A DNA stretch of 64,000 nucleotides. Source: Paramoeba atlantica. Taxonomy: Eukaryota; Discosea. Under the pieces are notes generated by a model. That model did no database searches. It was not told the DNA's origin and was given only the letters and a program-made list of their open reading frames with translations. The position numbers were made by a program, and so were the translations under genes. The stretch spans positions 926,759 through 990,758 of the forward strand of contig CDRNVI010000044.1 of the NCBI GenBank assembly GCA_977017575.1. The letters run 5' to 3'. Shown piece by piece: positions 17,685 through 27,827 of the stretch (the first letter of the stretch is position 1; the number at the start of each line of letters is the position of its first letter).

Positions 17685-18998
17685 TTAAGGAGATGAAACC
17701 ACTGTTGTACCTACCGAGGAATACTCTGGTCGCGCTATTCTCATTCCTTTGAAATCCAATGACAAGTCTTCACATCGATTAAGAAGTTCCTGCAGCTTTA
17801 AGGTATCTTTTCGCCCTTCCAGCGTATCCATTTTATGTTTCCTTGCATCCGAAATTTGCGCTTTAAGCAATACCTCAATCTTTTTCTCCAAGGCTTCGAG
17901 TTCATGATCAAGATCATCTAAAAAGAGGCTAGATGATTCTAGTTTAGGTCTGAGATCTAAGAATTCTTTCTCTGTAGCGTCAAAAACATCTCTATTGACT
18001 GTCTCGGCTTCTGCTTCAATATCCGGTTGCAGTAACTTACGGTCTTCCTCAGAGACTTCCCCAGCAGACTCGCGCATAGTTCGTAGAATTTGTATTGCGT
18101 TTGTCATCTTCGTCGTTACGAGCTGCACATTTCTTTCTTCGGTCTCGATGGATCGGTTTTGGTTGTTGCAGACCTCCTTTGTTTTCTTAATGTTGTGATG
18201 CGTGGTACGCTTTTGGTTTTCAAGATTACGCATATACGCATGTTCATCTTTCCGACTAAGCTCGGTAAGAAGTATGTCCTTTCGCCTTGTTACCTGCTCC
18301 ATTCGACGTAGCTCCTCCTTGATGTCTTGCTCTTCCAATTCGTTTTCGTCAAGCTCCTGAAGTACATCCCGAAGCTCATTATCTACGCGGTTTAGGCTTT
18401 GAAGGTTTTCAGTTATATCTTGCAAAAGCTCCGTTTTCGCGGATGCTGAATTTTTTATTGCTTTCTGCTCATTATACATCCTCGTGAGTGATCGTCTCAG
18501 CTCTCCGTGTTTGTTTTCCATGTCAAACGCTTCCGGAAAGGAAATTTTCGCCTGGCATCGTGTCTCATATTCTGTATCTTGCTTTGCAGCCTCTAATTCA
18601 CGCTCTATTTTTTTGATTTCATTGTTTTTTGTGGAAATGGAGCCCTCTTTCGTGCGAAGCTCTTCGAGAAGGTTGTCATGGACCTGTCCTTCACTTTTGA
18701 GTCGGTTATCTAAATCAATTAACTCCGAGACCGTTGAACTAGATAAAGGACCTTTCCGACGATTCGCAGTCAAAGCAGAGTTTTCGACTTTTCGAATAGC
18801 CATCAAATTCGTTGTGTTGAGTTCCTCGAGAATAGCAATTTCTTCCTTAAGGGTCTTGCAATTCGCTTCTTTATCCTTGATACCCATTTCCAATATTCGA
18901 ATACGCTCTTTTGCATTTTGGAGTGAAGAGGGCGTAGGACAGTCGCCAATGGCGGAAGTTGCGTCGTCTGGGATAGGCTCAGATAGGGCAGACAACAT
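17685..18998 (-). CDS. Coiled-coil protein, unrecognised
   Basis: 437 residues, from about residue 25 to 410 almost entirely heptad-patterned Glu/Lys/Leu-rich helix (for example NAKERIRILEMGIKDKEANC and EKEFLDLRPKLESSSLFLD). No membrane segment, globular domain or known motif is visible. Proteins like this are often structural: cytoskeletal, kinetochore, nuclear-pore or basal-body parts. Nothing in the sequence chooses among them. ATG is clear, and the gap to the next gene is short (155 bp). Confidence 0.7.
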   Translation of the reverse strand: MLSALSEPIPDDATSAIGDCPTPSSLQNAKERIRILEMGIKDKEANCKTLKEEIAILEELNTTNLMAIRKVENSALTANRRKGPLSSSTVSELIDLDNRLKSEGQVHDNLLEELRTKEGSISTKNNEIKKIERELEAAKQDTEYETRCQAKISFPEAFDMENKHGELRRSLTRMYNEQKAIKNSASAKTELLQDITENLQSLNRVDNELRDVLQELDENELEEQDIKEELRRMEQVTRRKDILLTELSRKDEHAYMRNLENQKRTTHHNIKKTKEVCNNQNRSIETEERNVQLVTTKMTNAIQILRTMRESAGEVSEEDRKLLQPDIEAEAETVNRDVFDATEKEFLDLRPKLESSSLFLDDLDHELEALEKKIEVLLKAQISDARKHKMDTLEGRKDTLKLQELLNRCEDLSLDFKGMRIARPEYSSVGTTVVSSP

Positions 18999-19153
18999 GA
19001 TGATACAACAATGTAAGAACCAATATAAGAACGTAGAAAATTCTAAAAAGACTGTGTGTGAATCTTATCTTAGATTAAAAGACTTACAGGTACATCAGCA
19101 AGACAATAAAACACAGTACTATTCTTTCCGAAGATTAGTTTTTCTCGCTTTTT

Positions 19154-20458
19154 TCAGTCAACGGTCGGTTTACAGGCAAAGGTAAGGCTCGTAGAGGATG
19201 CATCAATCTGCACTTCAGTTGCATTACAGGTATAAGATGAAGCAGAAGACATTTTTTTCGGATCAGAAGATGACACATTTCTTGTCAATGTTTCAAGACA
19301 ATGTATCAGATCTTCTATGCTGCGAATAAATTCATGACCTATAAATAATAGGCGCCTTCGTTGTATCTGTTTGTAAATCAGATGGGCTCCTCCTCCAGGA
19401 GTGCAATCACAGACAGTCAGATCATCAATACGCAGGGAAAAGCACCATAAGGTTTGTACAGTGTCTTGCATAATTATAAAATCTGACACAGGCAGATTAC
19501 ACGACAAAAATACTGAAAAGACTTCTATTTCGAGCTCGAGATCTAAAGTAGTTGATCGACAGGCCTCTCGCTGTAAGACTGGCATCGAGGCAATCTCTTC
19601 ATTTACAAGAATTATTTTAGATTTCGGAATCAGTATGCCTGAAGGAGAAATATGAACTGGTGTACTTAATTCTCGTGAATCCGTAATCTTATGCGCAGCG
19701 TCTGAGCTCAAGTGAATGTTTTTCTGCTCTTTCTCTGTCACTGGCTGTGACCATCGTAGAAGAGTAAGATTAGAATCAACAACGAGACCCCAACTTTGGT
19801 GCTGAGCAATCGCTGGGTTTCCTCTCCCTTTCGTTGTTGCATCGATAGTTATTTCACCTCGATGCAGAGTTGCAGTACATCTGATGAAGGAAAGGTCGGA
19901 ACAGGGCGTTTGTAGTCTTTCTAAGAGACGATCATGAGAATTCTTGTGGGGTTCAGCATTGGCAAAGTAGCCCTCCTTTTCTTTTACAGCAGTGCGTGCG
20001 GCAATTGTGTTTGAATCTTGATTATCTTTGGAGTGCCTCCAAACGGGGGGGAAAGAAATGTAGGGTAAGTGGCGATCATTTTCTTTCTTCATCCACCGCG
20101 AGATGCGTGACCTCAGCATTGAAGGGCTGCTGAGCTGTCTGTGTGTGTCGCTACATGACCTTGCTCCGCGCATTCTATCATAAGTTCGACGTAGCTCAGA
20201 GTTACAAAGAAATTGAAATGCACTTTGTATGAGACAAAATCCTTCGGACGCGGCAGAACTTTCCTGTGTCCTATCTGGATGTGTGAGTAGACATTTCTGT
20301 CTATAGGCACGCTGTAGCTCAGGATATGTCGCGTCAGAAGAAATACCTAGAATCTCATAGGGATTTGCAACGTCAGATTCCGTGCGAGCAAATTTGTCAA
20401 GTGCTTTTGGTAAGAAGCGCTGCAGTAGATTTATTTCCTCTGGCGTGTATGTTTGCAT
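19154..20458 (-). CDS. J-domain (DnaJ/HSP40) protein
   Basis: 434 residues from the ATG at 20458; the open frame reaches three codons further but with GTG. The J domain lies near residues 32-90, with NPYEILGISSDATYPELQRA, helix II, the HPD triad at 60-62 (LTHPDRTQ), and helix III to ELRRTYDRMRG. It should stimulate the ATPase of an Hsp70. There is no Gly/Phe region, zinc-finger domain or CTD of type I/II DnaJ, so this is a class III (J-only) protein. The remaining ~340 residues are unrecognised, without membrane spans. Client and compartment unknown. Confidence 0.8.
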   Translation of the reverse strand: MQTYTPEEINLLQRFLPKALDKFARTESDVANPYEILGISSDATYPELQRAYRQKCLLTHPDRTQESSAASEGFCLIQSAFQFLCNSELRRTYDRMRGARSCSDTHRQLSSPSMLRSRISRWMKKENDRHLPYISFPPVWRHSKDNQDSNTIAARTAVKEKEGYFANAEPHKNSHDRLLERLQTPCSDLSFIRCTATLHRGEITIDATTKGRGNPAIAQHQSWGLVVDSNLTLLRWSQPVTEKEQKNIHLSSDAAHKITDSRELSTPVHISPSGILIPKSKIILVNEEIASMPVLQREACRSTTLDLELEIEVFSVFLSCNLPVSDFIIMQDTVQTLWCFSLRIDDLTVCDCTPGGGAHLIYKQIQRRRLLFIGHEFIRSIEDLIHCLETLTRNVSSSDPKKMSSASSYTCNATEVQIDASSTSLTFACKPTVD

Positions 20459-21009
20459 ACAGGTCACATTTAAAATTACCTCTTTAAAAATTGTTCTACC
20501 TACTAGCAGCCCAAAAAGATTCTGTATAACATCTCTCGTAGTATAAGAGTTGGTGTCTCAAACGTAAGTACAATGCATCCCTGTCAGCTTGCTTCGTACG
20601 TAGTTTCAGTGCACAATAGATAAAAGTATTACTAAATCCTTAATTTAAAGAAACTCTATATTAAGAATCAAGGTAAAGAACTCAAAATCTTTACGTGCCC
20701 TGAGCTTTTATTGCCTTCTTCTTTTTTCTTTTCGAAAACTATCCAAATTTATAAATCTTTCAAAACTCATACTTAGACTATTCTGAGCAATATGCAACAT
20801 TATACTGTCAATTCGTTCACAAATTGTTGGAACAATTCCATCTCCTTTGCAAAAACGGGTTGTAAGTAATTGAAAAAGGTAGAATAGCAATTTTTTGAAG
20901 ATATATTTTTATCATAAAAAAAATACAAGCATTTCGTATCACACTTGCTAGCCCAAAGCACCCGCACGTATCCCTTCTACACATGTCGCTGAGAGTTACT
21001 TTGGGGAAA
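20459..21009. other. AT-rich intergenic spacer
   Basis: 551 bp between the PABP stop and the J-protein start. AT-rich with scattered short A/T runs. No gene, RNA or repeat recognised; the part next to 21009 is presumably the PABP 3' UTR. Confidence 0.5.
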
Positions 21010-23262
21010 CTACGCACTCTTGTACGCCCGCAGCACGTTCAATGCCTCTGAGAGTTTACTTTGTAAGATGTTAGGATCCTCCAGGACATTCAAAATCTCG
21101 GTCGTGTCCATTTCTAACAGCATCCCTGTGATTTTCGCAGCCTGCTCCGGCTCTTGCGACTCAATTCGAGCATACAATCGCTCGCCTAACGCATTTTTCT
21201 GTTCCTCTTCGCTCATCGCCGCGAGCGCGGAGGACGTCAACGGTGGTAGTCCCTGAAACCCGGGAATGCTTTTCACGGGGGGTGGGGGCGTCACACTGGG
21301 TTGTGCCGGCGCCTGTGGACCACTCCCATACGCCGAAGTCGGCATCCCCTGTACCCCGGGTCGCTGGGGCACCGCCGGAGCCATCGCAGGCATCTTCGGC
21401 CGCATCAAATGCGGTTGTGGCCCTGCCACCCCACCTGCGGGCGGGAGCATTCCTGCTGGAACGCCTCCAGCCCCTACCGGGGGAACTCCTACCCCTCGTC
21501 CCCCTCCTTGCATCATCATCCCTGCCTGGGAGAATGGATGAGGTCGGGGATTCACCAAATTCGGATTCACGCCCAGATGGGGATTTCCCGGGGGGTGCAT
21601 TCCCATCCCGGGCATCGCACTCGGAGGCACCCGGGGAGGGTAACCATAGGGCATACGAGCCGGGGCCATTCCCATGGGGTTCGCCCCGGTTGCGGGGGTT
21701 CCCCCGGGTACGGCTACGCCCCCTGGGGCTCCCATTCCCCGGCCGGGGACCATACCTCCTCGTGGGGGATACCCTCCCGGTCCCCCGACGCCTCCCCCTC
21801 TCCCCATTGCACTCATTACGGCTGGATACGGACTGCCACCATAGTAACTCGGGGAGGCGGTGCCGTAGGGTCCAGCCAATGGAGGGATCCCAGAGGGGGG
21901 AAGCCCGGGGTGGGCCGAGGCCGTGGGGTAGGCATGAGGGAGCGGCCATCGTGGGTGGCCAGGGGCCCCGGGGTACGTGGGTAGTGCGGTAGGCAGCCCC
22001 GCGGTGCTGGCCCCCCCGGTCGCCTGGGTCTCACGGTACCGACGACGTTGTTGGAGGTTAAGGAAGGGGGTAACGAGGAGGGGTTTGCCAGCGACCAGTT
22101 TGCCGTTCAGGACGGAGATTGCACGGTCGGCGTCCTCACGGGATTTGAATCGGACAAAGCCGTAGCCTTTGGAGAGCCCGGTGGTGGTGTCCTGCATCAC
22201 GACGGCACTGCTGACCTCGCCGATTTTGGAGAAAAGTTCAGTGAGTTTTTCGGTGGTGAAGCCATCGGGGATATTTTTGACGTAGACATTGCCTTCGAGG
22301 AATTCCGCCCCCTTGCCGTCTTCTGTGGCAGCGTACTGAACGGCTTTCATACGTTCCGCACTTTTCATAGCACGACCGGCAAACAAGGTGAGGTCACCGC
22401 CGATTTCTTCAATGACTTTGTCGTTGAGTTCCTCAACGCACTTGAGAGCCTCCTCGTGGGATTCAAAGCTCGCAAAGCCAAACTTGGCTTTGAATTGTTT
22501 ACTCTCGGTGAGTTCAGAGACGCTGACAACTTTTCCGAATTTCGACAAATATTCCTTCAAAGCATCAGTGGTGAGATCTGGTTTGAGATTACGAAGAAAC
22601 ACGTTCGTGTAGGATCCATCCTGTTCACCGAAACGCTCTTTGGTCGATTTGAAAGGACCCACGTACAGTTCAAGGTCGTTGATCTTCGCACCATTCATTT
22701 CCGCAATAGCCGTATCTGCCTCGGAATCATTTTCAAACTGCACGAATCCGTGACCCATACTTTCTCCTTTGCGGGTACGTCCGACTTTCGCGGAGGTGAT
22801 TGCACCAAACTTTGCAAAGATTTTCGCCAAACTCTTGTCGTCGACATCCTTAGTGAGATTCTTAATAAAAATGTTCCCGTGTCCCGATTTCCGCTTCGTC
22901 GGGTCACGCTCGTACCACATCAGCCGCATCGGTTTAGCTCCGGGACGAATGGGGACGTAGTTCAGCGCGTTCAGCGACTTCTCTGCGTCCTCGGTGCAGG
23001 AAAAATTCACGTAGCCATACCCCAGGGAGGCCTGTGTGTTAAGGTCCCGACACACCCGCACGGAGGTCACCGGGCTGTGCTTGGAGAAGAACGCAAACAA
23101 GGCGGGCTCGCTGATCTCCGGGGTGATGTTGCCGACATAGAGTGTGGCGGAGGTGGTGGGTTCCGTGCCAAGGGGCACACCTTCGGGGGTGGGATGGGAC
23201 ATGTCCGCTGGGATGGGAATCTCCGGGACGGGCGCGGTCTCAGTTGCTGGATTAGCGGACAT
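21010..23262 (-). CDS. PABP: Cytoplasmic poly(A)-binding protein
   Basis: 750 residues with the full PABPC layout. RRM1 starts near residue 40 (ATLYVGNITPEISEPALF), RRM2 near 130 (GNIFIKNLTKDVDDKSL), RRM3 near 218 (TNVFLRNLKPDLTTDAL) and RRM4 near 325 (GNVYVKNIPDGFTTEKL); each has an RNP1-like strand (GYGYVNF, GHGFVQF, AKFGFASF, GYGFVRF). A ~250-residue Gly/Pro/Met/Ala-rich linker follows, then a C-terminal MLLE domain (LGERLYARI...KITGMLLEMD) that binds PAM2 peptides. It coats mRNA poly(A) tails and helps translation and stability. Kinetoplastids usually have two or three PABPs; which one this is cannot be told. The coding region is GC-rich compared with its flanks. Confidence 0.97.
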   Translation of the reverse strand: MSANPATETAPVPEIPIPADMSHPTPEGVPLGTEPTTSATLYVGNITPEISEPALFAFFSKHSPVTSVRVCRDLNTQASLGYGYVNFSCTEDAEKSLNALNYVPIRPGAKPMRLMWYERDPTKRKSGHGNIFIKNLTKDVDDKSLAKIFAKFGAITSAKVGRTRKGESMGHGFVQFENDSEADTAIAEMNGAKINDLELYVGPFKSTKERFGEQDGSYTNVFLRNLKPDLTTDALKEYLSKFGKVVSVSELTESKQFKAKFGFASFESHEEALKCVEELNDKVIEEIGGDLTLFAGRAMKSAERMKAVQYAATEDGKGAEFLEGNVYVKNIPDGFTTEKLTELFSKIGEVSSAVVMQDTTTGLSKGYGFVRFKSREDADRAISVLNGKLVAGKPLLVTPFLNLQQRRRYRETQATGGASTAGLPTALPTYPGAPGHPRWPLPHAYPTASAHPGLPPSGIPPLAGPYGTASPSYYGGSPYPAVMSAMGRGGGVGGPGGYPPRGGMVPGRGMGAPGGVAVPGGTPATGANPMGMAPARMPYGYPPRVPPSAMPGMGMHPPGNPHLGVNPNLVNPRPHPFSQAGMMMQGGGRGVGVPPVGAGGVPAGMLPPAGGVAGPQPHLMRPKMPAMAPAVPQRPGVQGMPTSAYGSGPQAPAQPSVTPPPPVKSIPGFQGLPPLTSSALAAMSEEEQKNALGERLYARIESQEPEQAAKITGMLLEMDTTEILNVLEDPNILQSKLSEALNVLRAYKSA

Positions 23263-23315
23263 TCAGAAACAGTAAACCACTAGGAAGGAAAAAGTGTGTT
23301 AAGGAAGGAAATGGT
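23263..23315 (-). promoter_or_regulatory. Polypyrimidine tract and AG before PABP
   Basis: Read on the minus strand, two TTCCTTCCT-type pyrimidine blocks (about 23310-23282) are followed by an AG at 23281-23280, 18 nt before the ATG. This is the textbook arrangement of a trans-splice acceptor in kinetoplastids. No intron is visible, so leader addition rather than cis-splicing is inferred. Confidence 0.5.
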
Positions 23316-23672
23316 TGGATAATTCTGTCAAGGCGAAGAGAAAGAATACACGGTCAGCTTGTCAACTTTTCTTTGAAGTACACAATATCATTTACACAAA
23401 GTACAATGTGATAGAAAACTAAAAAATGCAATGGTTTAGTAGCCAAAAATGCAAGTGAATAGTTGCAAAAAATTGCAATTGAAGCCCAATGCACAAATGC
23501 CGTGTGTATCAGTTGAAGCAAATCAGCCTTTTTGAAGCTGATCGGTAGCATCCGCTACGATTTCATAGCTGGAACTCAGCTATGATAGATATGATACGTA
23601 CGGCAGGGAATGATCGTCGTATCATTTCCCTAGGACTCACGCACAGCTCCCAGGTTAAGTAAAAAAGTGGCG
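23263..23672. other. Intergenic spacer
   Basis: 410 bp. Beyond the PABP leader it holds a short palindrome near 23566-23586 (CATAGCTG ... CAGCTATG) and a weak hairpin near 23605-23630. No gene is seen. Confidence 0.5.
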
Positions 23673-24965
23673 CTAAACGTACATCGCATGAGATGAGGCA
23701 GCGGATTTTGCCGTCTCCTGTCGATTCCAGTACTCAGGTGTCGACATCTCATACAACCGCGATAGCGCTCGATCCATCATGAACCGTTCATCTTGATGTG
23801 TAAAAATGTTCATGGAGCGGTTACTTGTGCTTTTTCCGTTTTCTGTGAGACCCAACGAATCAATCATGTGACGATCGTCATCGGAGAGCTCCGCTCGCCC
23901 CGATTGGGGAGTAGATTCCATTTCGGGACATAAGTGGGCTGGATCAGCATCTGCTAGACACACCAGCTTTACCCGGTGTTGATAGAATACGTCCAGTGCA
24001 ATAATAAGTCGTCGTACCTCTGAAGACTGGCGCAGCGAAATATGAGGAATATCGGTCACGAAAACATAAGGAAAAGACTGTGCAATGGCCTCGTAATCAA
24101 TGGCACTGCGCTCCTCGCCGCACAACTGCTGAAAGGTAAAAAGACACACTCCATGCTGCTGAGCAGCGCATGGAACCGAAACAAGACGGTTGACCGAACT
24201 GACAAGTGTTGCAGGGGACAAGGTCTCACCATTTCGTAGCTTTGTGAGTAGATGGTAAAATGCTTCACGCTCTGTTTTGTTGTCCGACGGTGAGAAATAC
24301 CGACGAGATTCAGTTGACGATGTTTGTTTGTTACGTAAACGGTAGTCAACATCGGACTCCATGTCAAACACTGTACAACGCTTTTTTAGCAAAGAGACAA
24401 ACGGGAGAAACAGCTCGCGGTTCAGTCCGTTAGCATACAGATCGCCCGGGGGTCGATTCGATGTCACCACGGAACACAAGCCCAGTTCATCGAATGAGTT
24501 AAACAACCGTTTTAGAATCATTGCATCGGCAACATCTGTAACCATCATCTCATCAAAACAGAGTACTTCCACATCTCCTATCAAGCGTTTCGTTGTCTCA
24601 CGCATTCCATCAGTTACGGAATCCTTCTTTTTTATGTCACGTATGGTCTTGTGGACCTCGGACATAAATGCGTGAAAGTGGACACGTCTTCGGGTAAGAT
24701 TTTGTGGGAGGCAGCTCTCCAAAAGATCCATCAAATACGTTTTTCCACAGCCTACACCACCCCAGAGATATGCCCCTTTAATACCCTGAAGACGAGATCG
24801 AGATCGACTTTCGGAGGTACCGGATCCTGCGTATTGCGTTAAGCTTGTGTGAAGAGGATCCAAGCACGAGGTGAGGCAACGCATTTGCTTTGCGTCTGAA
24901 AGCACTAGCCCCTTTGCTACTCGTTCCGTATACGCCGCTGTGGGCTTGGATAGAGCTGCATTCAT
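23673..24965 (-). CDS. AFG1L: AFG1/LACE1-type AAA-like ATPase
   Basis: 430 residues. The family (ZapE in bacteria, Afg1/LACE1 in mitochondria) is seen from the opening GAYLWGGVGCGKTYLMDLLE (Walker A GGVGCGKT), FHAFMSEVH, the Walker B stretch VLCFDEMMVTDVADAMILKR and VVTSNRPPGDLYANGLNRE. The C-terminal part has the family's VPCAAQQHGVCLFTFQQLCG and FVTDIPHISLRQSSEVRR. Mitochondrial members help turnover of inner-membrane proteins. The N-terminus (MNAALSKPTAAYTERVAKG) could be a presequence but is not clear-cut. A ~30-residue Ser/Thr-rich insertion sits after the R-rich DYRLRN segment. Confidence 0.93.
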   Translation of the reverse strand: MNAALSKPTAAYTERVAKGLVLSDAKQMRCLTSCLDPLHTSLTQYAGSGTSESRSRSRLQGIKGAYLWGGVGCGKTYLMDLLESCLPQNLTRRRVHFHAFMSEVHKTIRDIKKKDSVTDGMRETTKRLIGDVEVLCFDEMMVTDVADAMILKRLFNSFDELGLCSVVTSNRPPGDLYANGLNRELFLPFVSLLKKRCTVFDMESDVDYRLRNKQTSSTESRRYFSPSDNKTEREAFYHLLTKLRNGETLSPATLVSSVNRLVSVPCAAQQHGVCLFTFQQLCGEERSAIDYEAIAQSFPYVFVTDIPHISLRQSSEVRRLIIALDVFYQHRVKLVCLADADPAHLCPEMESTPQSGRAELSDDDRHMIDSLGLTENGKSTSNRSMNIFTHQDERFMMDRALSRLYEMSTPEYWNRQETAKSAASSHAMYV

Positions 24966-25193
24966 CTCTCGTAATATATACTTTTCGGGAATTTTTGAAC
25001 ACCCAATTTTCAGGAAGAGAAAAGTAGAGAAATACGATATTGTTCTACATTTAGTACATTGTGGTGTATAAAATGAATACGATGTAAATTTAATTCAACA
25101 ATAGCGTAAAGTCTGAAAGGAGAATTGCAAGCAGGTACTGTACTTCACGTGATTGAATACTATTTTTCGAAACTAAACATAATCAGTACCTTA

Positions 25194-26492
25194 CTATACT
25201 TTTTCTTTCAAGCGGCGATTGAGTTCTTCTATGTATCTTGCCCATCGATCTTTTTTCTTCTTCATACGCGTGATTTCCTCCTCCAAAGCTTGAATCTCAC
25301 TTTGTTCGCTCAAAGTCGCAGTAACCCCAGAGGAATTCTTCAGGAGTTCCTTGCAGTAAAACGTTTTATCAAAACATATTTCTCGCACTGTGCTTATTTG
25401 GTGACACGTACTAGAAATGCTTTCATTCGCAGGCTGCAATCCTGAACATGGAATCACATCGCAGTTCTCAGAAAGTTGTGAGACTACCGCTGTCAAGACG
25501 GAATGTAACTCTACACTCATCTCCATTTCCTTCCTCCATACCGACTTCGAAAAATCATCCAGCTTATCGGGCACTACGGCACATATTTTGCAATCCTTAA
25601 GGCAAACGTCGTCGCAATACGATAGTTTTAGGGAAATGTTCTGTAAACGGTCTATCTCTTTTGCAAATAATACCAGGTCGACGGAATGGTAGTGGCAAAC
25701 CTTCAGTTCCCTCCCCAGTACTGTATTGGGATGTATCCATTGCAAGGAAGAAGCCTTCGATTCTTCTTGGTCATACTTCATTAAAAGTATATGGCCTGTA
25801 GAAAAGCAGGCGGATATCACCACCTGTTGGCACCCATGCAAATTCATCGGAGCGCAATCCAAAGCGGTGATACTGTATTTTGATTCCTGGCCGACCGAAT
25901 CACCGTGAGGAAACTCATTCGCTATTTCACTCGTGCTTAACGAAATTTGAATGGTCCCTGTAGACAAGGAATAAACATAAACTTCTCCATTTCTTGTACC
26001 GACGGCTAACTGATATTTCGCCTCAATGATTTTTTCTTCTGCTCTCTGGGGATCAATAAAAGAGTATGAGTCATTTGCGCTCCCAGAGGGCACTGAAGTT
26101 CCCTTCGTACATGGGATGACAAAATTACAAGCTGTCGGCGTGAAGGGGGAATATAAAACTTTCAGAGGTAGTGGTCTCCCGGGCGTATTTTCCCCTTGAG
26201 GCCGATTCGATCCCATGGATCGAGTTTGCAAATCCTTTTTCTTAAAATTCTCGACAACAGAAGACGGACACCACAGTCGTATGACAGCGTCGATAGATGT
26301 CGTTGCGATCAAACAACCATCCGGAGAACAACACAGCGAACTAATAAAATCACGACCATAAGGTCCGGTTGACAAAGTGGGTTGCGGGACAGCCACAGAT
26401 TTTGTGGAATCACATCGAGCATGTCGAAGAAGAGAGTTGTGAGCAATAAAGGAATGGGCCAAAAGTGGTTCCTCAAAGTATGCGTCTGTCAT
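25194..26492 (-). CDS. WD-repeat-like protein with C-terminal coiled coil
   Basis: 432 residues. Residues ~45-75 read like a WD40 blade (FISSLCCSPDGCLIATTSIDA then VIRLW), and later strands fit further blades (YQLAVGTRNGEVYVYSLSTG; ALDCAPMNLHGCQQVVISAC). About four weak blades are visible, fewer than a full propeller. The last ~45 residues are a Lys/Glu coiled coil (IQALEEEITRMKKKKDRWA). Beta-propeller plus C-terminal helix suggests a scaffold in a complex, but I cannot name one. Its start is a clear ATG, and the gene sits 190 bp from the CID gene. Confidence 0.65.
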   Translation of the reverse strand: MTDAYFEEPLLAHSFIAHNSLLRHARCDSTKSVAVPQPTLSTGPYGRDFISSLCCSPDGCLIATTSIDAVIRLWCPSSVVENFKKKDLQTRSMGSNRPQGENTPGRPLPLKVLYSPFTPTACNFVIPCTKGTSVPSGSANDSYSFIDPQRAEEKIIEAKYQLAVGTRNGEVYVYSLSTGTIQISLSTSEIANEFPHGDSVGQESKYSITALDCAPMNLHGCQQVVISACFSTGHILLMKYDQEESKASSLQWIHPNTVLGRELKVCHYHSVDLVLFAKEIDRLQNISLKLSYCDDVCLKDCKICAVVPDKLDDFSKSVWRKEMEMSVELHSVLTAVVSQLSENCDVIPCSGLQPANESISSTCHQISTVREICFDKTFYCKELLKNSSGVTATLSEQSEIQALEEEITRMKKKKDRWARYIEELNRRLKEKV

Positions 26493-26682
26493 TCCTTCGA
26501 ATCACATTATTTACTGTTAAGCGGTAGAGAAAAGTGGCTAACGGATTACTAGATAGAGTATGTGACGTACAGTATAGTATTCGATTGCTAGAGTACAAAA
26601 TATGCTACAAACTTTACACTAACTGTCTTTCCATATTTTTTTGAAGTATGCAGGAATATAGAAGTAGCGGTATTGGCTCTGT

Positions 26683-27651
26683 CTAGTCATCGAAAAGATC
26701 GTCCAATACTCCAGTACCAGAGTAGGAGGTCTCAGCGGGATGTTGAATATTATCCTCCACTCGTCTGTCTTCTATAGGGTGCGCCAGCTTATCTTCATGG
26801 TGTAATTTTGTATTACATACGCCGATATCTTTTGTCACTTCCTTTGCTTCATCGAGGCCAGCTAACTCATGTTCCCTTGCTCTTAATTCTGCTTCCGTAT
26901 GCTGTAATGGAGAAATAATTTCTCTCGTAACAAACTGCAGCGCTTGGGTAACGCATTCCAGAGCTTTACGAAGTTCCTTATGCTCCGCTTCCTCCGTATC
27001 TGTTTTTGAGCTTGTTTCCGATTTAATCTTTTGTGACAATCGAGTCTTGCGCCATTTCTCCACTAAGTCTTGTAAGGTTCGTTGTTTTGTAGCCAATTCA
27101 CCGAGGCATGGTGCAACGTCATGCTTTATTTCTGATGCGGGTATAGCCTTCAAAACTGTAAGCGGTGGTTTCCCGGAAAACTGCCTGGTTCGATCCACTG
27201 CATTCCACAACGTTTTCATTATTGTGGGTGGAAAGATGCCCATTTCTTTCCAAGCAAGCACAAGTTTCGACAGGCACTCGATTAAAGCCTCCTGTTCGGG
27301 TCCCAAATTAGATGCCTCGCGGAGTTCTTGTGATACAGCCATCACGGCCAGCGGCAGTTCCACACAGATATCTTCGAGATAGATACGTGCCCGCATACGT
27401 GTATCGGAGGAAGCCGAGATAATATTGTGTAAAATATCGTGCACGATGTACAAAAGTGCAACTCGCGTCCTTTCGGGAAGCTCCGCATTGCACAAGTGTG
27501 TACGCCATTGCTTCAGAATGGCACGACGATGAGTTTTGTTTAGTAAACACCACATGCTTAAAGATTGCACTCCCGTTTGTGTCGGTGTGGCATTGCGTAG
27601 GCGCCATGCGATAATTTCATCCGGAAGGAGAAGAGATGACTGGGGATCCAT
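26683..27651 (-). CDS. CID-domain protein (Rtt103/RPRD-like)
   Basis: 322 residues from the first ATG (27651); the frame extends 11 codons upstream without ATG. Residues ~5-135 form an RNA polymerase II CTD-interacting domain: the opening TPTQTGVQSLSMWCLLNKTH follows the family pattern (LSxTQxSIQxLSxWxxxH), then RVALLYIVHDILHNI for LLYLxNDVLQ. A helical linker and coiled coil follow, as in Rtt103/RPRD proteins. The family links the Pol II CTD to 3'-end processing and termination. If the host is a kinetoplastid, whose CTD lacks heptads, the ligand would be unusual. Confidence 0.8.
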   Translation of the reverse strand: MDPQSSLLLPDEIIAWRLRNATPTQTGVQSLSMWCLLNKTHRRAILKQWRTHLCNAELPERTRVALLYIVHDILHNIISASSDTRMRARIYLEDICVELPLAVMAVSQELREASNLGPEQEALIECLSKLVLAWKEMGIFPPTIMKTLWNAVDRTRQFSGKPPLTVLKAIPASEIKHDVAPCLGELATKQRTLQDLVEKWRKTRLSQKIKSETSSKTDTEEAEHKELRKALECVTQALQFVTREIISPLQHTEAELRAREHELAGLDEAKEVTKDIGVCNTKLHHEDKLAHPIEDRRVEDNIQHPAETSYSGTGVLDDLFDD

Positions 27652-27827
27652 TCGACTAGGAAAGAAAAAATAGACGGAAATCAAAAATACTAAAGAAGCA
27701 CGCTAGCTCAAATTTTACAAAAATGTGCTGCGAAATTTTATCAAGAGTTGAACAAAGAAAAAATAAATGCTTCATGAAGGGTGGCACGCGGTACCATGGA
27801 CAACCACTAGGGTGTGAAAATATATTT

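Noticed and set aside
21243-21992. Long + strand and other-frame open stretches across the PABP linker
   Set aside because: They are shadows of the GC-rich Gly/Pro/Met codons of PABP; the minus frame has four RRMs and an MLLE domain.
22048-23283. 411-codon + strand frame opposite the PABP RRMs
   Set aside because: No family resemblance; it mirrors a well-supported gene on the other strand.
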